Assembly (NCBI RefSeq): GCF_001718695.1
Contig: NZ_CP013420.1
Span: forward strand, 124,001 to 188,000
DNA: 64,000 nt
Direction: 5' to 3'
Origin: Burkholderia ubonensis
GTDB lineage: Bacteria; Pseudomonadota; Gammaproteobacteria; Burkholderiales; Burkholderiaceae
Below the pieces are notes generated by a model that worked only from the letters and a program-made list of their open reading frames with translations, made no database searches and was not told where the DNA came from. Positions 50,796-62,416 of the stretch are shown piece after piece (positions within the stretch are counted from its first letter, which is position 1; the number at the start of each line of letters is the position of its first letter). The translations under genes and the position numbers were made by a program.

Positions 50796-51815
50796 ATGAA
50801 AGCCATCGAAATCACCGAATTCGGCGCCCCCGACGTCCTGAAGCTCGCCGAGCGTCCGCGCCCCGAGCCGCAGCGCGGCGAAGTGCTGATCAAGGTGACG
50901 GCCTCCGGCGTCAACCGTCCGGACGTGTTCCAGCGCAAGGGCGCGTATGCGCCGCCGCCGGGTGCGTCGGATCTGCCGGGCCTCGAGGTCGCGGGCGAGA
51001 TCGTCGGCGGCGATCTGTCCGATCCCGCGCTCAATCCGTTCGGCCTGAAGCTCGGCGACCGCGTGTGCGCGTTGCTGGCGGGCGGCGGCTATGCCGAATA
51101 TGCGGTGGCGCCGCTGCCGCAGTGCCTGCCGGTGCCGGATGGCCTGACGGACATCGAGGCCGCGTCGCTGCCGGAGACGTACTTCACGGTGTGGAGCAAC
51201 GTGTTCGACCGTGCACTGCTCGGCGCGGGCGAGGGCGGCGAGCAGGAGACGCTGCTCGTGCAGGGCGGCTCGAGCGGCATCGGCGTGACGGCGATCCAGC
51301 TCGCGCACGCACTCGGTTTCCGCGTGTTCGCGACGGCGGGCAGCGCCGACAAGTGCCGCGCGTGCGAAGCGCTCGGCGCGGAGCGCGCGATCAACTACAA
51401 GACCGAGGATTTCGTCGAGGTCGTGAAGTCGCTGACGCACGATCGCGGCGTCGATGTGATTCTCGACATGGTCGCGGGCGCGTACGTGCCGCGCGAGCTG
51501 TCCGCGCTCGCGGATGGCGGCCGCCTCGTGCTGATCGCGCTGCTCGGCGGCGCGAAGGCCGAGATCAACCTGAACGAGATCCTGCGCCGCCGGCTGACGG
51601 TGACGGGCTCGACGCTGCGTCCGCGTCCGGTGGAGTTCAAGGCGCGCATCGCCGCGCAACTGAAGGCGCGCGTGTGGCCGCTGTTCGGCGAGGGTCGCAT
51701 CAAGCCGGTGATCTACCGCGTGCTGCCGGCCGCGGAGGCCGCGCAGGCGCATGCGCTGATGGAAAGCGGCGAGCATATCGGCAAGATCATGCTCGATTGG
51801 GGTGCGAACAGCTGA
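50796..51815 (+). CDS. NAD(P)H quinone oxidoreductase, PIG3 family
   Basis: 339 residues of the MDR superfamily. NRPDVFQRKGAYAPPPGASDLPGLEVAGEI and the nucleotide loop QGGSSGIGVTAIQLA are typical of the TP53I3/PIG3 quinone reductase group. No zinc ligands. It has its own ribosome site and follows the pnp terminator. It is a distant paralogue of the reductase at 10301. Confidence 0.92.
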   Translation: MKAIEITEFGAPDVLKLAERPRPEPQRGEVLIKVTASGVNRPDVFQRKGAYAPPPGASDLPGLEVAGEIVGGDLSDPALNPFGLKLGDRVCALLAGGGYAEYAVAPLPQCLPVPDGLTDIEAASLPETYFTVWSNVFDRALLGAGEGGEQETLLVQGGSSGIGVTAIQLAHALGFRVFATAGSADKCRACEALGAERAINYKTEDFVEVVKSLTHDRGVDVILDMVAGAYVPRELSALADGGRLVLIALLGGAKAEINLNEILRRRLTVTGSTLRPRPVEFKARIAAQLKARVWPLFGEGRIKPVIYRVLPAAEAAQAHALMESGEHIGKIMLDWGANS

Positions 51816-51870
51816 CCGGCCGGCCGCGCCTCGCCAACCACACTGGCCGGCCGTGCTTGACATGCGCGGT

Positions 51871-51900
51871 TTGACCGGTTCAAGCGCTGCGCAGTAAAAT
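51871..51900 (+). promoter_or_regulatory. Putative tpiA promoter
   Basis: TTGACC, 18-bp spacer, TAAAAT. A second TTGACA lies 14 bp further upstream. Confidence 0.55.
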
Positions 51901-51968
51901 TGCGGGTTTGCTTCGCCAGATCAAACCTGACGGCCGGTCGCCGGCCTGTCGATGACGAGACAAACACG

Positions 51969-52724
51969 ATGTCGAAACAGAGAACGAAGCGGGTGATCGG
52001 CAACTGGAAGATGCACGGCCGGCTGGCCGGCAACCAGGCGTTGCTGAACGAAGTGGTGCAGGGTGCAGGCTCGGTCGCGGCGGAAACGGCGATCGGCGTG
52101 TGCGTGCCGTTCCCGTACCTCGCGCAGGTTCAGGGGCAGCTCGACGGCGGCCGTATCGCGTGGGGCGCCCAGGACGTATCCGCGCACGAGCAGGGCGCGT
52201 TTACCGGTGAAGTGGCCGCGGCGATGGTCGCGGAATTCGGTGCGCGCTATGCGATTGTCGGCCATTCGGAGCGTCGCGCCTATCACGGCGAAAGCAGCGA
52301 GACGGTTGCGGCGAAGGCGCAGCGTGCGCTCGCGGCCGGGCTGACGCCCGTCGTGTGTGTCGGCGAGACGCTCGACGAGCGTGAGGCGGGCGCGACCGAG
52401 CAGGTCGTCGGCGCGCAGCTCGACGCCGTGCTTGCGGTGCTGACGGCCGACGAGGCCGTGCGCATCGTTGTCGCGTACGAGCCCGTCTGGGCGATCGGTA
52501 CCGGCAAGAGCGCGACGTCGGCGCAGGCGCAGCAGGTGCATGCATTCCTGCGCGCGCGGCTCGCGGCGAAGGGTGCGGCGGACGTGTCGGTGCTGTACGG
52601 CGGCAGCGTGAAGCCGGACAATGCGGAAGAACTGTTCGCACAACCGGACATCGACGGCGGCCTGATCGGCGGCGCGTCGCTGAAGGCGGAAGATTTTCTG
52701 GCGATCTGCCGGGCCGCGCGTTGA
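51969..52724 (+). CDS. tpiA: Triosephosphate isomerase
   Basis: 251 residues. Interconverts dihydroxyacetone phosphate and glyceraldehyde-3-phosphate. Active-site residues visible: Lys in GNWKMHG, His in VGHSERR, Glu in [14 protein letters not shown]; phosphate loop in [10 protein letters not shown]. Start [14 protein letters not shown]. It is followed by secG, as in many bacteria. Confidence 0.98.
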   Translation: MSKQRTKRVIGNWKMHGRLAGNQALLNEVVQGAGSVAAETAIGVCVPFPYLAQVQGQLDGGRIAWGAQDVSAHEQGAFTGEVAAAMVAEFGARYAIVGHSERRAYHGESSETVAAKAQRALAAGLTPVVCVGETLDEREAGATEQVVGAQLDAVLAVLTADEAVRIVVAYEPVWAIGTGKSATSAQAQQVHAFLRARLAAKGAADVSVLYGGSVKPDNAEELFAQPDIDGGLIGGASLKAEDFLAICRAAR

Positions 52725-52799
52725 GCGGGCCCGGATCGTATTGAACCATGACGGCGGCTGGCGCGAGCCGGTCGCCCGATACAAGCTCGGGTGGGTGAG

Positions 52800-53177
52800 A
52801 TGCTGTATTTGAAAACGCTGATTATTGTGGTGCAGGTGCTGTCTGCGCTCGGTGTGATTGGTCTGGTGCTGCTCCAGCACGGCAAGGGCGCCGACATGGG
52901 CGCGGCGTTCGGCAGCGGCGCGTCGGGCAGCCTGTTCGGCGCGACGGGATCGGCGAACTTCCTGTCGCGCACGACTGGGGTGCTCGCGACGATTTTCTTC
53001 GTTGCGACGCTGGCGCTGACGTACCTCGGATCGTACAAGTCGACGCCGTCGGCCGGCGTTCTCGGCGCTGCGGCGACCGCGCCAGCATCGGCGCCGGCCG
53101 CGTCCGCGCCTGCTGTTGCGGCGTCCGCGGCTGCAGGTTCGGCCGCGCACGCGCCGGGTCAGGACGTCCCGAAATAA
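52800..53177 (+). CDS. secG: Protein translocase subunit SecG
   Basis: 125 residues. Two membrane helices (TLIIVVQVLSALGVIGLVLLQ and the TTGVLATIFFVATLALTYLG segment) flank the conserved HGKGADMGAAFGSGASGSLFGA loop. The C-terminal 45 residues are Ala/Ser/Pro-rich and variable. It assists SecYEG in protein export. A GTG nine bases earlier is an alternative start. Confidence 0.95.
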   Translation: MLYLKTLIIVVQVLSALGVIGLVLLQHGKGADMGAAFGSGASGSLFGATGSANFLSRTTGVLATIFFVATLALTYLGSYKSTPSAGVLGAAATAPASAPAASAPAVAASAAAGSAAHAPGQDVPK

Positions 53178-53203
53178 AAAGATAAATTTTTTTCGATTGT
53201 GCG

Positions 53204-53232
53204 TTGAACAATTCTGAAAGTCAGGTTAGAAT
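53204..53232 (+). promoter_or_regulatory. Promoter of tRNA-Leu
   Basis: TTGAAC, 17-bp spacer, TAGAAT, in an AT-rich stretch, about 57 bp before the tRNA. Confidence 0.65.
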
Positions 53233-53288
53233 TTAAGTCTTGAAGCGATTCGCGGGAAATAGCAGTTACAACCCGAGTTGCATGCAGT

Positions 53289-53373
53289 GCCGACGTGGTG
53301 AAATTGGTAGACACGCTATCTTGAGGGGGTAGTGGCGAAAGCTGTGCGAGTTCGAGTCTCGCCGTCGGCACCA
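53289..53373 (+). tRNA. tRNA-Leu (anticodon GAG)
   Basis: 85 nt including an encoded CCA. The acceptor stem GCCGACG pairs with CGTCGGC. The anticodon stem CTATC/GGTAG encloses the loop TTGAGGG, giving anticodon GAG (codons CTC/CTT). A long variable arm and the T-loop TTCGAGT fit a type II leucine tRNA. Confidence 0.97.
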
Positions 53374-53382
53374 AAGTTACTC

Positions 53383-53415
53383 AATGCCAGCCGCTTCTAG
53401 GGGCTGGCATTTTTC
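53383..53415 (+). terminator. Rho-independent terminator after tRNA-Leu
   Basis: AATGCCAGCC/GGCTGGCATT stem, 9-nt loop, five T. Confidence 0.9.
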
Positions 53416-53529
53416 ATTTCTGGGGTGCGACTTGCGGTTGTCTTGCGATCGCATGCAGTCCGAAATGATCCCTTCCGCCGGATGAATGTTATTCTCCGGA
53501 CGCTCAGAACTAACCGATAGAGGATTGCC

Positions 53530-53889
53530 TTGAACCTCGCAGCCTATTACCCCGTCTTGTTGTTCCTTCTCGTGGGCACTGGTTTAGGTATAGCGCTGGT
53601 CAGCATCGGCAAGCTTCTCGGTCCCAACAGGCCCGACGTCGAAAAGAATGCGCCGTACGAGTGCGGCTTCGAAGCCTTCGAAGATGCGCGGATGAAGTTC
53701 GATGTCCGGTACTATCTCGTCGCCATCCTGTTCATCATCTTCGACCTCGAGACCGCGTTCCTGTTTCCGTGGGGCGTCGCGCTGCGCGACATCGGCTGGC
53801 CCGGGTTCATCGCAATGATGATTTTTCTGCTCGAATTCCTGCTGGGCTTTGCCTATATCTGGAAGAAAGGCGGCCTCGACTGGGAGTGA
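53530..53889 (+). CDS. nuoA: NADH-quinone oxidoreductase subunit A
   Basis: 119 residues, three membrane helices. Conserved [30 protein letters not shown] segment near residues 42-68, the part that links to the quinone site. Starts with TTG ([10 protein letters not shown]) after AGAGGA. First gene of the nuo operon, which encodes the proton-pumping complex I. Confidence 0.97.
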   Translation: MNLAAYYPVLLFLLVGTGLGIALVSIGKLLGPNRPDVEKNAPYECGFEAFEDARMKFDVRYYLVAILFIIFDLETAFLFPWGVALRDIGWPGFIAMMIFLLEFLLGFAYIWKKGGLDWE

Positions 53890-53951
53890 TGGGCTAATCG
53901 CCGGTTTGCATGGGTGGCCACGCTCGGTCGCCCGTCTGGAGTGGAAAGCAA

Positions 53952-54431
53952 ATGAGTATCGAAGGGGTCTTGAAGGAAGGGTTTGTCACCACTACGGCTG
54001 ACAAGCTGATCAACTGGACGCGTACCGGCTCGCTGTGGCCGATGACGTTCGGGCTTGCGTGTTGCGCCGTCGAGATGATGCATGCGGGCGCGGCCCGCTA
54101 CGATCTGGACCGGTTCGGGGTCGTGTTCCGCCCGAGTCCGCGCCAGTCGGACGTGATGATCGTCGCCGGCACGCTCTGCAACAAGATGGCGCCCGCGCTG
54201 CGCCGCGTCTACGACCAGATGGCCGAGCCGCGCTGGGTGATCTCGATGGGGTCGTGCGCGAACGGTGGCGGCTACTACCACTACTCGTATTCGGTGGTCC
54301 GGGGCTGCGACCGGATCGTTCCGGTCGACGTCTACGTGCCGGGCTGTCCGCCCACCGCCGAGGCGCTGGTCTACGGCGTGATCCAGCTGCAGGCAAAGAT
54401 CCGTCGCACCAATACCATCGCCCGTCAATAA
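53952..54431 (+). CDS. nuoB: NADH-quinone oxidoreductase subunit B
   Basis: 159 residues. Binds cluster N2, the terminal Fe-S centre next to quinone; ligands are in [18 protein letters not shown] and [10 protein letters not shown]. The start [10 protein letters not shown] was chosen over an in-frame upstream ATG at 53910 because homology begins here. Confidence 0.97.
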   Translation: MSIEGVLKEGFVTTTADKLINWTRTGSLWPMTFGLACCAVEMMHAGAARYDLDRFGVVFRPSPRQSDVMIVAGTLCNKMAPALRRVYDQMAEPRWVISMGSCANGGGYYHYSYSVVRGCDRIVPVDVYVPGCPPTAEALVYGVIQLQAKIRRTNTIARQ

Positions 54432-54454
54432 AAAGCCCCGAGCGTCCCCTCAAT

Positions 54455-55057
54455 ATGGCAAGCAAAATCGAGACCCTCAAGGCGAACCTCGAAGCCGCGC
54501 TCGGCGCGCGCGTGGTGAGCCTCACCGAAGCAGTCGGTGAACTGACGCTCGTCGTGAAGGCGAGTGATTACCTCGAAGTCGCAACGACGCTGCGCGACGA
54601 TCCGAAGCTCCGTTTCGAGCAGCTGATCGACCTGTGCGGCCTCGACTACCAGACGTACGGCGACGGCGCGTACGACGGCCCGCGTTTCGCGGCCGTGTCG
54701 CACCTGCTGTCGGTGACGAACAACTGGCGCCTGCGCGTGCGCGTGTTCGCGCCGGACGACGATCTGCCGATCGTGCCGTCGGTCGTCGACATCTGGACCT
54801 CCGCGAACTGGTACGAGCGTGAAGCGTTCGACCTGTACGGCATCGTGTTCGAAGGCCACCCGGACCTGCGCCGCATCCTGACCGACTACGGCTTCATCGG
54901 CCATCCGTTCCGCAAGGACTTCCCGGTGTCGGGCTACGTCGAAATGCGCTACGACCCGGAAGAGAAGCGGGTCGTCTACCAGCCGGTGACGATCGAGCCG
55001 CGCGAAATCACGCCGCGCGTGATCCGCGAGGATCGCTATGGCGGTCTGAAACATTAA
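54455..55057 (+). CDS. nuoC: NADH-quinone oxidoreductase subunit C
   Basis: 200 residues, 30-kDa subunit of the peripheral arm. Signature [32 protein letters not shown] region and [18 protein letters not shown]. It is separate from nuoD, not fused as in E. coli. Confidence 0.97.
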   Translation: MASKIETLKANLEAALGARVVSLTEAVGELTLVVKASDYLEVATTLRDDPKLRFEQLIDLCGLDYQTYGDGAYDGPRFAAVSHLLSVTNNWRLRVRVFAPDDDLPIVPSVVDIWTSANWYEREAFDLYGIVFEGHPDLRRILTDYGFIGHPFRKDFPVSGYVEMRYDPEEKRVVYQPVTIEPREITPRVIREDRYGGLKH

Positions 55058-55066
55058 GAGGGCGTC

Positions 55067-56320
55067 ATGGCAGACATCAAGAACTACACGCTCAACTTCG
55101 GCCCGCAGCACCCGGCAGCGCACGGCGTGCTGCGCCTCGTGCTCGAGCTCGACGGCGAAGTCATCCAGCGTGCCGATCCGCATATCGGCCTGCTGCACCG
55201 CGCGACCGAAAAGCTCGCGGAATCCAAGACCTTCATCCAGTCCGTGCCGTACATGGACCGTCTCGATTACGTGTCGATGATGGTCAACGAGCACGGCTAC
55301 GTGCTCGCGATCGAGAAGCTGCTCGGCATCGACGTGCCGGAGCGCGCGCAGTACATCCGCGTGCTGTTCGACGAAATCACGCGCGTGCTGAACCACCTGA
55401 TGTGGATCGGCGCGCACGCGCTCGACGTCGGCGCGATGGCGGTGTTCCTCTACGCGTTCCGCGAGCGTGAAGACCTGATGGACGTGTACGAAGCGGTGTC
55501 CGGCGCCCGGATGCACGCGGCGTACTACCGTCCGGGCGGCGTCTATCGCGATCTGCCTGACGCAATGCCGCAATACAAGGCGTCCAAGATCCGCAACGAG
55601 AAGGCGCTCGCGAAGATGAACGAGGCGCGCCAGGGCTCGGTGCTCGACTTCATCGACGATTTCTTCACGCGCTTCCCGAAGTGCGTCGATGAATACGAAA
55701 CGCTCCTGACCGACAACCGGATCTGGAAGCAGCGTCTCGTCGGGATCGGCGTCGTCAGCCCGGAGCGTGCGCTGCAGATGGGCCTGACGGGCCCGATGCT
55801 GCGCGGCTCGGGCATCGCGTGGGACCTGCGCAAGAAGCAGCCGTACGAAGTGTACGACCGCCTCGACTTCGACATCCCGGTCGGCGTGAACGGCGACTGC
55901 TACGACCGCTACCTGGTGCGTGTCGAGGAAATGCGTCAATCGGTCCGCATCGCGAAACAATGTATTGAGTGGCTCCGCAAGAATCCGGGCCCTGTGATGA
56001 CGGACAATCACAAGGTTGCGCCGCCGTCGCGCGTCGGCATGAAGACCAACATGGAGGACTTGATCCACCATTTCAAGCTCTTCACCGAAGGTTTTCACGT
56101 GCCGGAAGGCGAGGCGTATGCGGCGGTCGAGCACCCGAAGGGCGAATTCGGCATCTACCTCGTGTCGGACGGCGCGAACAAGCCGTACCGCCTGAAGATT
56201 CGCGCACCGGGCTTCGCGCATCTGGCGTCGCTCGACGAAATGGCGCGCGGTCACATGATCGCCGACGCCGTCACGATCATCGGTACACAGGACATCGTGT
56301 TCGGCGAGATCGATCGCTAA
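55067..56320 (+). CDS. nuoD: NADH-quinone oxidoreductase subunit D
   Basis: 417 residues, 49-kDa subunit that forms the quinone pocket with NuoB. Starts [20 protein letters not shown], with the quinone-site His in [18 protein letters not shown] and the C-terminal DIVFGEIDR are conserved. Confidence 0.98.
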   Translation: MADIKNYTLNFGPQHPAAHGVLRLVLELDGEVIQRADPHIGLLHRATEKLAESKTFIQSVPYMDRLDYVSMMVNEHGYVLAIEKLLGIDVPERAQYIRVLFDEITRVLNHLMWIGAHALDVGAMAVFLYAFREREDLMDVYEAVSGARMHAAYYRPGGVYRDLPDAMPQYKASKIRNEKALAKMNEARQGSVLDFIDDFFTRFPKCVDEYETLLTDNRIWKQRLVGIGVVSPERALQMGLTGPMLRGSGIAWDLRKKQPYEVYDRLDFDIPVGVNGDCYDRYLVRVEEMRQSVRIAKQCIEWLRKNPGPVMTDNHKVAPPSRVGMKTNMEDLIHHFKLFTEGFHVPEGEAYAAVEHPKGEFGIYLVSDGANKPYRLKIRAPGFAHLASLDEMARGHMIADAVTIIGTQDIVFGEIDR

Positions 56321-56327
56321 TGGTTGC

Positions 56328-56348
56328 GCCGCCCGCGAGGCGGGCGGC
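56328..56348 (+). other. Hairpin between nuoD and nuoE
   Basis: Perfect 9-bp stem GCCGCCCGC/GCGGGCGGC with a GAG loop, 8 bp after the nuoD stop. It has no U-tract. It may protect or process the long mRNA within the 178-bp gap. Confidence 0.55.
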
Positions 56349-56498
56349 GAGCAGTAAGTCACACGCGAAGTCACATGCGATATGCGCTGAACCGGCGCGG
56401 CTTCGCAAGCTGTCAAAACAGTGAGCGCCAGGTCTGCCCCACGCATGCCGTGCGGCAGGTTGTTCGTTCGGTAGGAATTGAAAGAGTCGTGTCTGAAA

Positions 56499-56984
56499 AT
56501 GATCTCAGCTGAAGGCCTGAAAGAAATCGATCGAGCGATCGCGAAGTATCCCGCCGATCAGAAACAGTCCGCCGTGATGTCGGCGTTGGCCGTTGCCCAG
56601 GAAGAGCACGGCTGGCTGTCGCCCGAACTGATGCAGTTCGTCGCGGACTATCTCGGCATGCCGGCCGTCGCCGTGCAGGAAGTCGCGACGTTCTACACGA
56701 TGTACGAGCTCAAGCCGGTCGGCAAGCACAAGATCACGCTCTGCACGAACCTGCCGTGCCAGCTTGGTCCGCACGGCGGCGCGGAAGCGACGGCCGACTA
56801 CCTGAAGCAGAAGCTCGGCATCGATTTCGGCGAGACGACGCCGGACGGCAAGTTCACGCTGAAGGAAGGCGAATGCATGGGCGCGTGCGGCGATGCGCCG
56901 GTGCTGCTGGTGAACAATCACAAAATGTGCAGCTTCATGAGCCGCGAGAAGATCGACCAGCTGCTTGAGGAGCTCTCGAAATGA
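56499..56984 (+). CDS. nuoE: NADH-quinone oxidoreductase subunit E
   Basis: 161 residues, thioredoxin-like 24-kDa subunit with a 2Fe-2S cluster (ligands in CTNLPCQL and [10 protein letters not shown]). Start [11 protein letters not shown] at 56499; a TTG at 56478 is an alternative. Its stop overlaps the nuoF start (ATGA). Confidence 0.96.
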   Translation: MISAEGLKEIDRAIAKYPADQKQSAVMSALAVAQEEHGWLSPELMQFVADYLGMPAVAVQEVATFYTMYELKPVGKHKITLCTNLPCQLGPHGGAEATADYLKQKLGIDFGETTPDGKFTLKEGECMGACGDAPVLLVNNHKMCSFMSREKIDQLLEELSK

Positions 56985-58303
56985 CGTCCCTTCACGACCG
57001 CCACATCAAACCGCTGATCCTCGCCGGTCTGAACGGCGAGAACTGGCATCTCGAAGACTACGTTGCGCGCGGCGGCTACAAGCAGCTGCGCCGCATTCTC
57101 GAAGAAAAGATCCCGCCCGAGCAGGTGATCGCCGACGTCAAGGCGTCGGGCCTGCGCGGCCGCGGCGGCGCGGGCTTCCCGACCGGCCTGAAGTGGAGCT
57201 TCATGCCGCGTCAGTTCCCGGGGCAGAAGTACCTCGTCTGCAACTCGGACGAAGGCGAGCCGGGCACGTTCAAGGATCGCGACATCCTGCGCTGGAACCC
57301 GCACGCGCTGATCGAAGGCATGGCCATCGGCGCTTACGCGATGGGCATCACCGTCGGCTACAACTACATCCACGGCGAGATTTTCGAAGTGTATCGACGC
57401 TTCGAGGCCGCGCTCGAGGAAGCGCGCGCAGCCGGGTTCCTCGGCAACAACATCATGGGTTCGGAATTCTCGTTCCAGCTGCATGCGCACCACGGTTACG
57501 GCGCGTACATCTGCGGCGAGGAAACGGCGCTGCTCGAGTCGCTCGAAGGCAAGAAGGGCCAGCCGCGCTTCAAGCCGCCGTTCCCGGCGAGCTTCGGCGT
57601 GTACGGCAAGCCGACCACGATCAACAACACCGAGACGTTCGCCGCGGTGCCGTTCCTGCTGACGGTCGGCCCGCAGGCCTACGCCGAGCTGGGCAAGCCG
57701 AACAACGGCGGCACGAAGATCTTCTCGGTGTCGGGCGACGTCGAGCGTCCGGGCAACTATGAAGTGCCGCTCGGCACGCCGTTCGCGACGCTGATGGAGC
57801 TTGCCGGCGGGATGCGCGGCGGCAAGAAGATCAAGGCCGTGATTCCGGGCGGCTCGTCCGCGCCGGTGATCCCGGGCGACATCATGATGCAGACCGACAT
57901 GGACTACGACTCGATCGCGAAGGCGGGCTCGATGCTCGGCTCCGGCGCGGTGATCGTGATGGACGAGACGCGTTGCATGGTGCGCTCGCTGCTGCGCCTG
58001 TCGTACTTCTACTACGAGGAATCGTGCGGCCAGTGCACGCCGTGCCGTGAAGGCACCGGCTGGCTGTATCGCGTCGTGAATCGCATCGAGCACGGCGAAG
58101 GCCGCCAGGAAGATCTGGACCTGCTGAACTCGGTCGCCGAGAACATCATGGGCCGCACGATCTGCGCGCTCGGCGATGCGGCGGCGATGCCGGTGCGCGG
58201 GATGCTCAAGCACTACTGGGACGAATTCGCGTACCACGTCGAGCACAAGCATTGCATGGTCGGCGGTCACACGCCGCATGTGGCTTCGGCTGCGGCGGCC
58301 TGA
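56981..58303 (+). CDS. nuoF: NADH-quinone oxidoreductase subunit F
   Basis: 440 residues. Binds NADH, FMN and a 4Fe-4S cluster. NADH-binding [21 protein letters not shown] region [16 protein letters not shown], and cluster ligands in [12 protein letters not shown]. Translationally coupled to nuoE. Confidence 0.98.
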   Translation: MTSLHDRHIKPLILAGLNGENWHLEDYVARGGYKQLRRILEEKIPPEQVIADVKASGLRGRGGAGFPTGLKWSFMPRQFPGQKYLVCNSDEGEPGTFKDRDILRWNPHALIEGMAIGAYAMGITVGYNYIHGEIFEVYRRFEAALEEARAAGFLGNNIMGSEFSFQLHAHHGYGAYICGEETALLESLEGKKGQPRFKPPFPASFGVYGKPTTINNTETFAAVPFLLTVGPQAYAELGKPNNGGTKIFSVSGDVERPGNYEVPLGTPFATLMELAGGMRGGKKIKAVIPGGSSAPVIPGDIMMQTDMDYDSIAKAGSMLGSGAVIVMDETRCMVRSLLRLSYFYYEESCGQCTPCREGTGWLYRVVNRIEHGEGRQEDLDLLNSVAENIMGRTICALGDAAAMPVRGMLKHYWDEFAYHVEHKHCMVGGHTPHVASAAAA

Positions 58304-58389
58304 AGCGAAACACCCCGGTTGCGGAATTTGAGCGCACGGTCGGGCAAATGCGCGAACGAGCGGAAATAGGTTAAGGACCATTCACCATC

Positions 58390-60733
58390 ATGGTTGAACT
58401 TGAAATAGACGGCAAGAAGGTCGAGGTGCCTGAAGGCAGCATGGTGATCCAGGCTGCGCACAAGGCGGATACGTACATTCCTCACTTCTGCTATCACAAG
58501 AAACTGTCGGTTGCGGCCAACTGCCGGATGTGTCTCGTCGAAGTCGAGAAGATGCCGAAGGCCGTGCCTGCCTGCGCGACCCCCGTGTCGGCCGGCATGA
58601 TCGTCCGCACCCAGTCGGACAAGGCGGTGAAGGCGCAGCAGTCGGTGATGGAATTCCTCCTCATCAACCATCCGCTCGATTGCCCGATCTGCGACCAGGG
58701 CGGCGAATGCCAGCTGCAGGATCTCGCGGTCGGCTACGGCAAGTCGTCGTCGCGCTACAGCGAAGAGAAGCGCGTGGTGTTCCACAAGAACGTGGGCCCG
58801 CTGATCTCGATGGAAGAAATGTCGCGCTGCATCCACTGCACGCGCTGCGTGCGCTTCGGCCAGGAAATCGCCGGCGTGATGGAGTTCGGCATGCTGGGCC
58901 GCGGCGAGCACTCGGAAATCACGACGTTTGTCGGCAAGACGGTCGACTCCGAGCTGTCGGGCAACATGATCGACCTGTGCCCGGTCGGCGCGCTGACCAG
59001 CAAGCCGTTCCGCTACAGCGCCCGCACGTGGGAACTGTCGCGCCGCAAGTCGGTGAGCCCGCACGATTCCGTCGGCGCGAACCTCGTCGTGCAGGTCAAG
59101 AACAATCGCGTGATGCGCGTGCTGCCGTTCGAGAACGAAGCGATCAACGAGTGCTGGATCTCGGACAAGGACCGTTTCTCGTACGAAGGCCTCAACAGCG
59201 ACGAGCGCCTGACCAAGCCGATGCTGAAGCAGGGCGGCCAGTGGATCGAGACCGACTGGCAGACCGCGCTCGAATACGTCGCGAAGGGCCTGAAGGGCAT
59301 CAGCGCGGATCACGGCGCGAATGCGCTGGCGATGCTCGCGAGCGCGCACAGCACCGCTGAGGAGCTGTTCCTCGTGAAGCAGCTCGCGAACGAACTGAAG
59401 ACGCCGAACGTCGACTTCCGCCTGCGCCAGCTCGATTTCTCGGCGCCGGTGCAAGGCGCGCCGTGGCTCGGCATGCCGATCGCCGAACTGTCGAACCTGA
59501 GCGCCGCGTTCGTCGTCGGCTCGTTCCTGCGCCGCGACCATCCGCTGTTCGCCGCGCGCCTGCGTCAGGCCGCGAAGAACGGCGCGAAGCTCCACTTCCT
59601 GCATGCGACGGGCGACGACGCGCTGATTCCGACCGCGCAACGCATCGTCGCCGCGCCGTCGGCATGGCTCGACGAACTGGCCGGTGTGGCGACCGCGGTC
59701 GCGCAGCTGCGCGGCGTCGCGCTGCCGGACACGCTCGCGGGCGTCACGGCGTCGCCGGCGGCCCAGCAGGTCGCGCAGTCGCTCGCGAACGGCGAGCGCC
59801 GCGCGGTGCTGCTCGGCAACGCTGCCGTCCGTCATCCGCAATTTGCCCGGATCCACGCGATCGCACAGTGGATCGCCGACAACACCGGCGCTACGTTCGG
59901 CTTCCTGACCGAAGCGGCGAACACGGTCGGCGCGCACGCTGTCAACGCGCTGCCGGGCGAAGGCGGCCTGAATGCGCGCGAAGCGTTCGCGCAGCCGCGC
60001 AAGGGCTACGTGCTGCTCAACGTCGAGCCGGAATTCGACACCGTCGACCCGGCGCAGGCGCTGGCCGCGCTGAACCAGGCGGAAATGGTCGTCGTGATGT
60101 CGCCGTTCAAGCACGGCCTTGACTACGCGGACGTCCTGCTGCCGATCGCGCCGTTCACCGAAACGTCCGGCACGTTCGTCAACGCGGAAGGCACGGTGCA
60201 GGGCTTCAACGGCGTCGTGCGCCCGCTCGGCGACACGCGTCCGGCATGGAAGGTACTGCGCGTGCTGGGCAGCCTGCTCGGCCTGCCGAACTTCGAATAC
60301 GAGACGGCGGAAGAGGTGCGTCTCGCGGCGCTCGGCGACGCCGGTGTCGCGGGCCGCCTGTCGAACAGGACGTCGGTCGCGCCGGCACGTGTCGTGGCTC
60401 CGGCGGCTCCGTCCGGCGGCGAACGGCAGCTTCGAGCGCCTCGCCGACGTGCCGATCTATCACGCCGACGCACTGGTGCGCCGCGCGGGTGCGCTGCACC
60501 TGACGGCCGCGGCGAAGGCGGCGAACGCCGCCGGCCTGCCGGCTGCGCTGTTCGACAAGCTGGGCTTGAAGGAAGGCGACGCGGTGCGCGTGCGCCAGGG
60601 CGAGCGTGCGGTGCAGTTGCCGGCCGTGCGTGACGAGAATCTTGCGGAGACGGTCGTCCGCGTGTCGGCGGCGACGCCTGCCGGCGCAGCGCTCGGCAGC
60701 CTGTCCGGTGAACTGGTGGTGGAGAAGGCGTAA
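58390..60733 (+). CDS. nuoG: NADH-quinone oxidoreductase subunit G (3' frameshift)
   Basis: 75-kDa Fe-S subunit. The N-terminal 2Fe-2S domain (CYHKKLSVAANCRMC, ACATPV), 4Fe-4S ligands in CPICDQGGECQLQD and CIHCTRCVRFGQEI, then a molybdopterin-oxidoreductase-like body. The frame is clean until about 60415-60422 (AAPSGG), then switches by one base to continue NGSFERLADVPIYHADALVRR to the end at 60733, adjoining nuoH. One extra G explains it; corrected length is 780 residues. Confidence 0.93.
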
Positions 60734-61798
60734 ATGAGCTTGTTCGATACGATCAACTCGGGCGGAGCCGAGCTTCTCGGCGTCGCGTGGCCGACGGTGT
60801 GGGCGGTTGTGCGCATCCTCGTCGTCTCCGTCGTGATTCTGCTGTGCGTGGCGTACCTGATTCTGTGGGAACGCAAGCTGATCGGCTGGATCCACGTGCG
60901 TCTCGGACCGAACCGCGTCGGGCCCGCCGGCCTGCTGCAGCCGATCGCCGACGTGCTGAAGCTGCTGCTCAAGGAAGTGATTCAGCCGACCGCGGCAAGC
61001 AAATGGCTGTACCTGATCGCGCCGATCATGACCGTGGTGCCGGCGTTCGCGGTGTGGGCGGTGATCCCGTTCCAGGCGGAAGCGGTGCTCGCGAACGTGA
61101 ACGCGGGCCTGCTGTACGCAATGGCGATCTCGTCGATCGGCGTGTACGCGGTGATCCTCGCCGGCTGGGCGTCGAACTCGAAGTACGCGTTCCTCGGCGC
61201 GATGCGCGCGGCGGCACAGATGGTCTCGTACGAAATCTCGATGGGCTTCGCGCTGGTGCTCGTGCTGATGACGGCCGGCAGCCTGAACCTGTCGGAAATC
61301 GTCGGCTCGCAGCAGCACGGCTTCTTCGCGGGCCACGGCGTCAACTTCCTGTCGTGGAACTGGCTGCCGCTGTTGCCGGCGTTCGTCGTCTACTTCATCT
61401 CGGGCATCGCCGAAACGAACCGTCACCCGTTCGACGTGGTGGAAGGGGAGTCGGAGATCGTCGCCGGTCACATGATCGATTACTCGGGCATGGCGTTCGC
61501 GCTGTTCTTCCTCGCCGAGTACATCAACATGATCGTGATCTCGGCGCTCGCCGCGACGATGTTCCTGGGCGGCTGGGACGCGCCGTTCGAATTCCTGTCG
61601 TTCATCCCGGGCATCTTCTGGCTGGTGCTGAAAGTCTTCGCGCTGCTGTCGGTGTTCATCTGGGTTCGTGCGACGTTCCCGCGTTACCGTTACGACCAGA
61701 TCATGCGTCTGGGCTGGAAGGTGTTCCTGCCGGTGACCGTGATCTGGGTGGTCGTGGTCGGCTTCTGGATCGTGTCGCCGCTCAACATCTGGAAATAA
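60734..61798 (+). CDS. nuoH: NADH-quinone oxidoreductase subunit H
   Basis: 354 residues, about eight membrane helices, at the junction of the arms near quinone. Conserved [20 protein letters not shown] and [18 protein letters not shown]. It starts directly after the nuoG stop. Confidence 0.98.
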   Translation: MSLFDTINSGGAELLGVAWPTVWAVVRILVVSVVILLCVAYLILWERKLIGWIHVRLGPNRVGPAGLLQPIADVLKLLLKEVIQPTAASKWLYLIAPIMTVVPAFAVWAVIPFQAEAVLANVNAGLLYAMAISSIGVYAVILAGWASNSKYAFLGAMRAAAQMVSYEISMGFALVLVLMTAGSLNLSEIVGSQQHGFFAGHGVNFLSWNWLPLLPAFVVYFISGIAETNRHPFDVVEGESEIVAGHMIDYSGMAFALFFLAEYINMIVISALAATMFLGGWDAPFEFLSFIPGIFWLVLKVFALLSVFIWVRATFPRYRYDQIMRLGWKVFLPVTVIWVVVVGFWIVSPLNIWK

Positions 61799-61813
61799 AG
61801 GTCGGACGAAATC

Positions 61814-62302
61814 ATGACGGCAATCCAACATTTCTTTAAGACCTTCTTCCTGACCGAGCTGCTGAAGGGGCTTGCGCTGACCGGGCGTTACGCGTTCCGG
61901 CGCAAGTTCACCGTGCAGTTCCCGGAAGAGAAGACGCCGATCTCGCCGCGCTTTCGCGGGCTGCACGCGCTGCGCCGCTACGAGAACGGCGAAGAGCGCT
62001 GCATCGCGTGCAAGCTGTGCGAAGCGGTGTGCCCGGCGATGGCGATCACGATCGAATCGGAAACGCGCGCGGACAACACGCGCCGCACCACGCGCTACGA
62101 CATCGACCTGACGAAGTGCATCTTCTGCGGTTTCTGCGAAGAGAGCTGCCCGGTCGATTCGATCGTCGAGACGCAGATTCTCGAATATCACGGCGAAAAG
62201 CGCGGCGACCTGTATTTCACGAAGGAAATGCTGCTCGCGGTGGGCGATCGCTACGAGAAGGACATCGCCGCGGCGAAGGCTGCCGACGCGCCGTATCGTT
62301 GA
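61814..62302 (+). CDS. nuoI: NADH-quinone oxidoreductase subunit I
   Basis: 162 residues. Two ferredoxin motifs, [12 protein letters not shown] and [12 protein letters not shown], bind two 4Fe-4S clusters (N6a/N6b) that pass electrons to NuoB. Starts [16 protein letters not shown]. Confidence 0.98.
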   Translation: MTAIQHFFKTFFLTELLKGLALTGRYAFRRKFTVQFPEEKTPISPRFRGLHALRRYENGEERCIACKLCEAVCPAMAITIESETRADNTRRTTRYDIDLTKCIFCGFCEESCPVDSIVETQILEYHGEKRGDLYFTKEMLLAVGDRYEKDIAAAKAADAPYR

Positions 62303-62416
62303 TTGTGTTTGCAGTGCCGGCCCGGCATGTACGGGCCGAGCCGCCGCGACGGGTGCGGCTCGCGAGAGCGTTCCGCAAGCCGCGCCTGACTATGGCCTAA
62401 CGATGAACCGGTAATC

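Noticed and set aside
53289..53415. tRNA-Leu as an integration site for a genomic island
   Set aside because: No integrase and no duplicated tRNA 3' end nearby; the nuo operon follows directly, as expected in Burkholderia.
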